A stretch of 64,000 nucleotides of DNA from Acidobacteriaceae bacterium (lineage in GTDB: Bacteria; Acidobacteriota; Terriglobia; Terriglobales; Acidobacteriaceae): NCBI GenBank assembly GCA_003134995.1, contig PLDC01000006.1, positions 30,146 through 94,145 of the forward strand. Reading direction: 5' to 3'. The position numbers and the translations under genes were made by a program. This document shows positions 62,658 through 64,000 of the stretch, in pieces. Position 1 is the stretch's first letter. Each line of letters begins with the position of its first letter. The notes beneath the pieces were generated by a model, which saw only the letters and a program-made list of their open reading frames with translations, was not told where the DNA came from and did not search any database.

Positions 62658-62724
62658 CCTACATCAACCGCGGTAGCCGGACATATTCAGGAGCACAGAA
62701 TTCGATTTCAAAGAGGAGAACAAA

Positions 62725-63537
62725 ATGACAACTAAAGGAAAAGTCTTAGTGCTAGTCTCGAGCGGGCGCGGCTTGCCCTTGAAAGATGGCAAGGTTTACA
62801 CCGGCGCAGGCTACTACCTCAACGAACTGACGGTTCCGGTTCGCGCCCTGATGAAGGAGGGCTACGAAATCACTTTCGCCAACCCCAAGGGCAACGCGCC
62901 CCAAGTGGATGTGCATTCAGAGGTCGCCGATTTCTTCGGCGGGGACGCGGCCAAGCTTCAGGACTATATGTTATTCCGCGACGGCCTGACTGGGCTCAGA
63001 GATCCAACCCGCATCTCGGATGTCATCGCATCGGGCCTGGATCAATATGATGCTGTTTTCGTCCCCGGCGGCCATGGTCCAATGATCGATCTTCTCGATG
63101 ATCCCAATGCCGGCATAGTGATGAGACACTTTCACGAAACATCCAAGCCTACGGCAGTGCTCTGCCATGGTCCGATTTCACTTCTCTCGGCTCTTCCGAA
63201 TTCTAAAGAAGTGGTCGCCGCGCTGGCGGCGGGCGATGCCGCTGGAGCACACGCCAAGGCTCAAGGCTGGATCTATGCCGGATATAAGATGACCATCTTT
63301 TCGACAGGCGAAGAGCAGCAGCGGGAACCGCTCGAGATTGGCGGCAAGGTTCTCTTCTACCCGGACTTCGCCTTGCAAACGGCGGGCGGTAACGTAAGCG
63401 TCCTCGCTCCATGGTCGAGCTACGTCATTCAAGATCGCGAACTGATCTCAGGTCAGAACCCGTTCTCTGATCAAGCGCTTCTGAAACTTCTTCTACCGGC
63501 ACTCGACGCGACGAAGAAGTCAGTTTCAGCGGCATAA
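62725..63537 (+). CDS. DJ-1/PfpI family protein (Hsp31-like)
   Basis: The protein has 270 residues. The nucleophilic Cys is in the elbow TAVLCHGPISLL (about 150), with VPGGHGPMIDL before it. The start KVLVLVSSGRGLPLKDGKVY and the GYYLNELTVP segment match the Hsp31/HchA-like branch, which acts as a glyoxalase III or chaperone. An AGAGGAG site lies 8 bp before the ATG. It is 67 bp downstream of the MBL gene and probably co-transcribed. Confidence 0.9.
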   Translation: MTTKGKVLVLVSSGRGLPLKDGKVYTGAGYYLNELTVPVRALMKEGYEITFANPKGNAPQVDVHSEVADFFGGDAAKLQDYMLFRDGLTGLRDPTRISDVIASGLDQYDAVFVPGGHGPMIDLLDDPNAGIVMRHFHETSKPTAVLCHGPISLLSALPNSKEVVAALAAGDAAGAHAKAQGWIYAGYKMTIFSTGEEQQREPLEIGGKVLFYPDFALQTAGGNVSVLAPWSSYVIQDRELISGQNPFSDQALLKLLLPALDATKKSVSAA

Positions 63538-63712
63538 GAATCGGGGACGCCCAGAAAGACCCGGGTGCCCTCGCATTCTGCGCGAGAAGTGGAGCTTTCG
63601 CCGATACCTTGGACCTTGAGGTTTGTCGAATTTTATCGTCCGAACACGATGATCCGAACCAATCCCGGTGAGATTTCAGGAAAGGACCGACCAGTCCCCA
63701 ATATCTTCAGCT

Positions 63713-64000
63713 CTAGCTTTTGAGGAATGCCAGCAGGTCGGCGTTGATCTTATCCGCCTGCGTGGTGGGCATTCCATGCGGAAAATCCTTATAGGTAATC
63801 AACGTTCCATTCTTCAGCAGCTTTGCCGACTTCGGCCCCGCCGCCACGTAGGGAACGATCTGGTCGTCCTCGCTATGCATCACCAGCACCGGGATCGTGA
63901 TCTTCTTCAGGTCCTCCGAAAAGTCGGTCTGCGAGAAGGCCACAATCCCGTCGTAGTGCGCCTTGGCGCCGCCCATCATCCCCTGCCGCCACCAATTTGC
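63713..64000 (-). CDS. Alpha/beta hydrolase (chloroperoxidase-like), N-terminus outside window
   Basis: Only the C-terminal 95 residues are present; the frame is open to the right edge (NWWRQGMMGGAKAHYDGIVA). The catalytic Asp (HSEDDQIVP) and His (FPHGMPTT) are visible. This matches cofactor-free haloperoxidase/esterase-type alpha/beta hydrolases. It converges on the DJ-1/PfpI gene. The nucleophile Ser lies outside the window. Confidence 0.85.
   Translation of the reverse strand, partial: ANWWRQGMMGGAKAHYDGIVAFSQTDFSEDLKKITIPVLVMHSEDDQIVPYVAAGPKSAKLLKNGTLITYKDFPHGMPTTQADKINADLLAFLKS

Overview
The window looks like chromosomal DNA of an Acidobacteriota member, probably class Terriglobia (Koribacter-like). 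The basis is the mix of gene families: several GloVer (TIGR03803-type) repeat proteins, two Ser/Thr kinases fused to PD40 propellers, a fused AroD-AroE, an LpxC (so a Gram-negative envelope), an AMMECR1 protein, and many short degenerate intergenic repeat families. No database was searched, so this is recognition from the sequence only.

Layout. 0-5 kb: end of a secreted phosphoesterase, a brnTA toxin-antitoxin module between 16-bp direct repeats, and a kinase-propeller. 5-20 kb: mostly housekeeping (aroDE, pgsA, glutamate dehydrogenase, trpE and a convergent trpG, PilZ and AMIN proteins, efp) with one vapBC module. 20-27 kb: accessory region with a PIN/Phd module, a frameshifted GloVer gene, a class II tRNA with an odd anticodon, small unknown genes, an IS1595-type transposase and a DUF4145 protein. 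27-34 kb: acyP, apt, a TetR regulator divergent from an alpha/beta hydrolase, and a MoaD-like and BNR-repeat pair split by a GloVer gene. 34-37 kb: three tandem paralogues of an unrecognised secreted family plus DoxX, divergent from an HxlR regulator. 37-46 kb: housekeeping (pgeF, HU, sppA, lipid kinase, tyrS, purN, purM). 46-52 kb: a large DUF3857/transglutaminase/TPR lipoprotein, SDR, LolA-like protein, lpxC. 52-57 kb: three tandem GloVer genes. 57-64 kb: a solitary sugar-binding protein, a second kinase-propeller, and a stress-type cluster (VOC, MBL, DJ-1/PfpI, alpha/beta hydrolase cut by the window edge).

Most striking observations. (1) A Leu-type class II tRNA with encoded CCA carries the Ala anticodon UGC and lies in the mobile region. 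(2) All five GloVer proteins have exactly seven repeats, and in four of them the ends look like a velcro closure, so a seven-bladed beta-propeller is predicted. (3) Two toxin-antitoxin operons have a perfect palindrome over the -35 box and a -10 box so close to the gene that the mRNA should be leaderless. (4) EF-P has Asn where known enzymes modify Lys or Arg. (5) Short repeat families run into the 3' ends of trpE and trpG and add a tail to TrpG.
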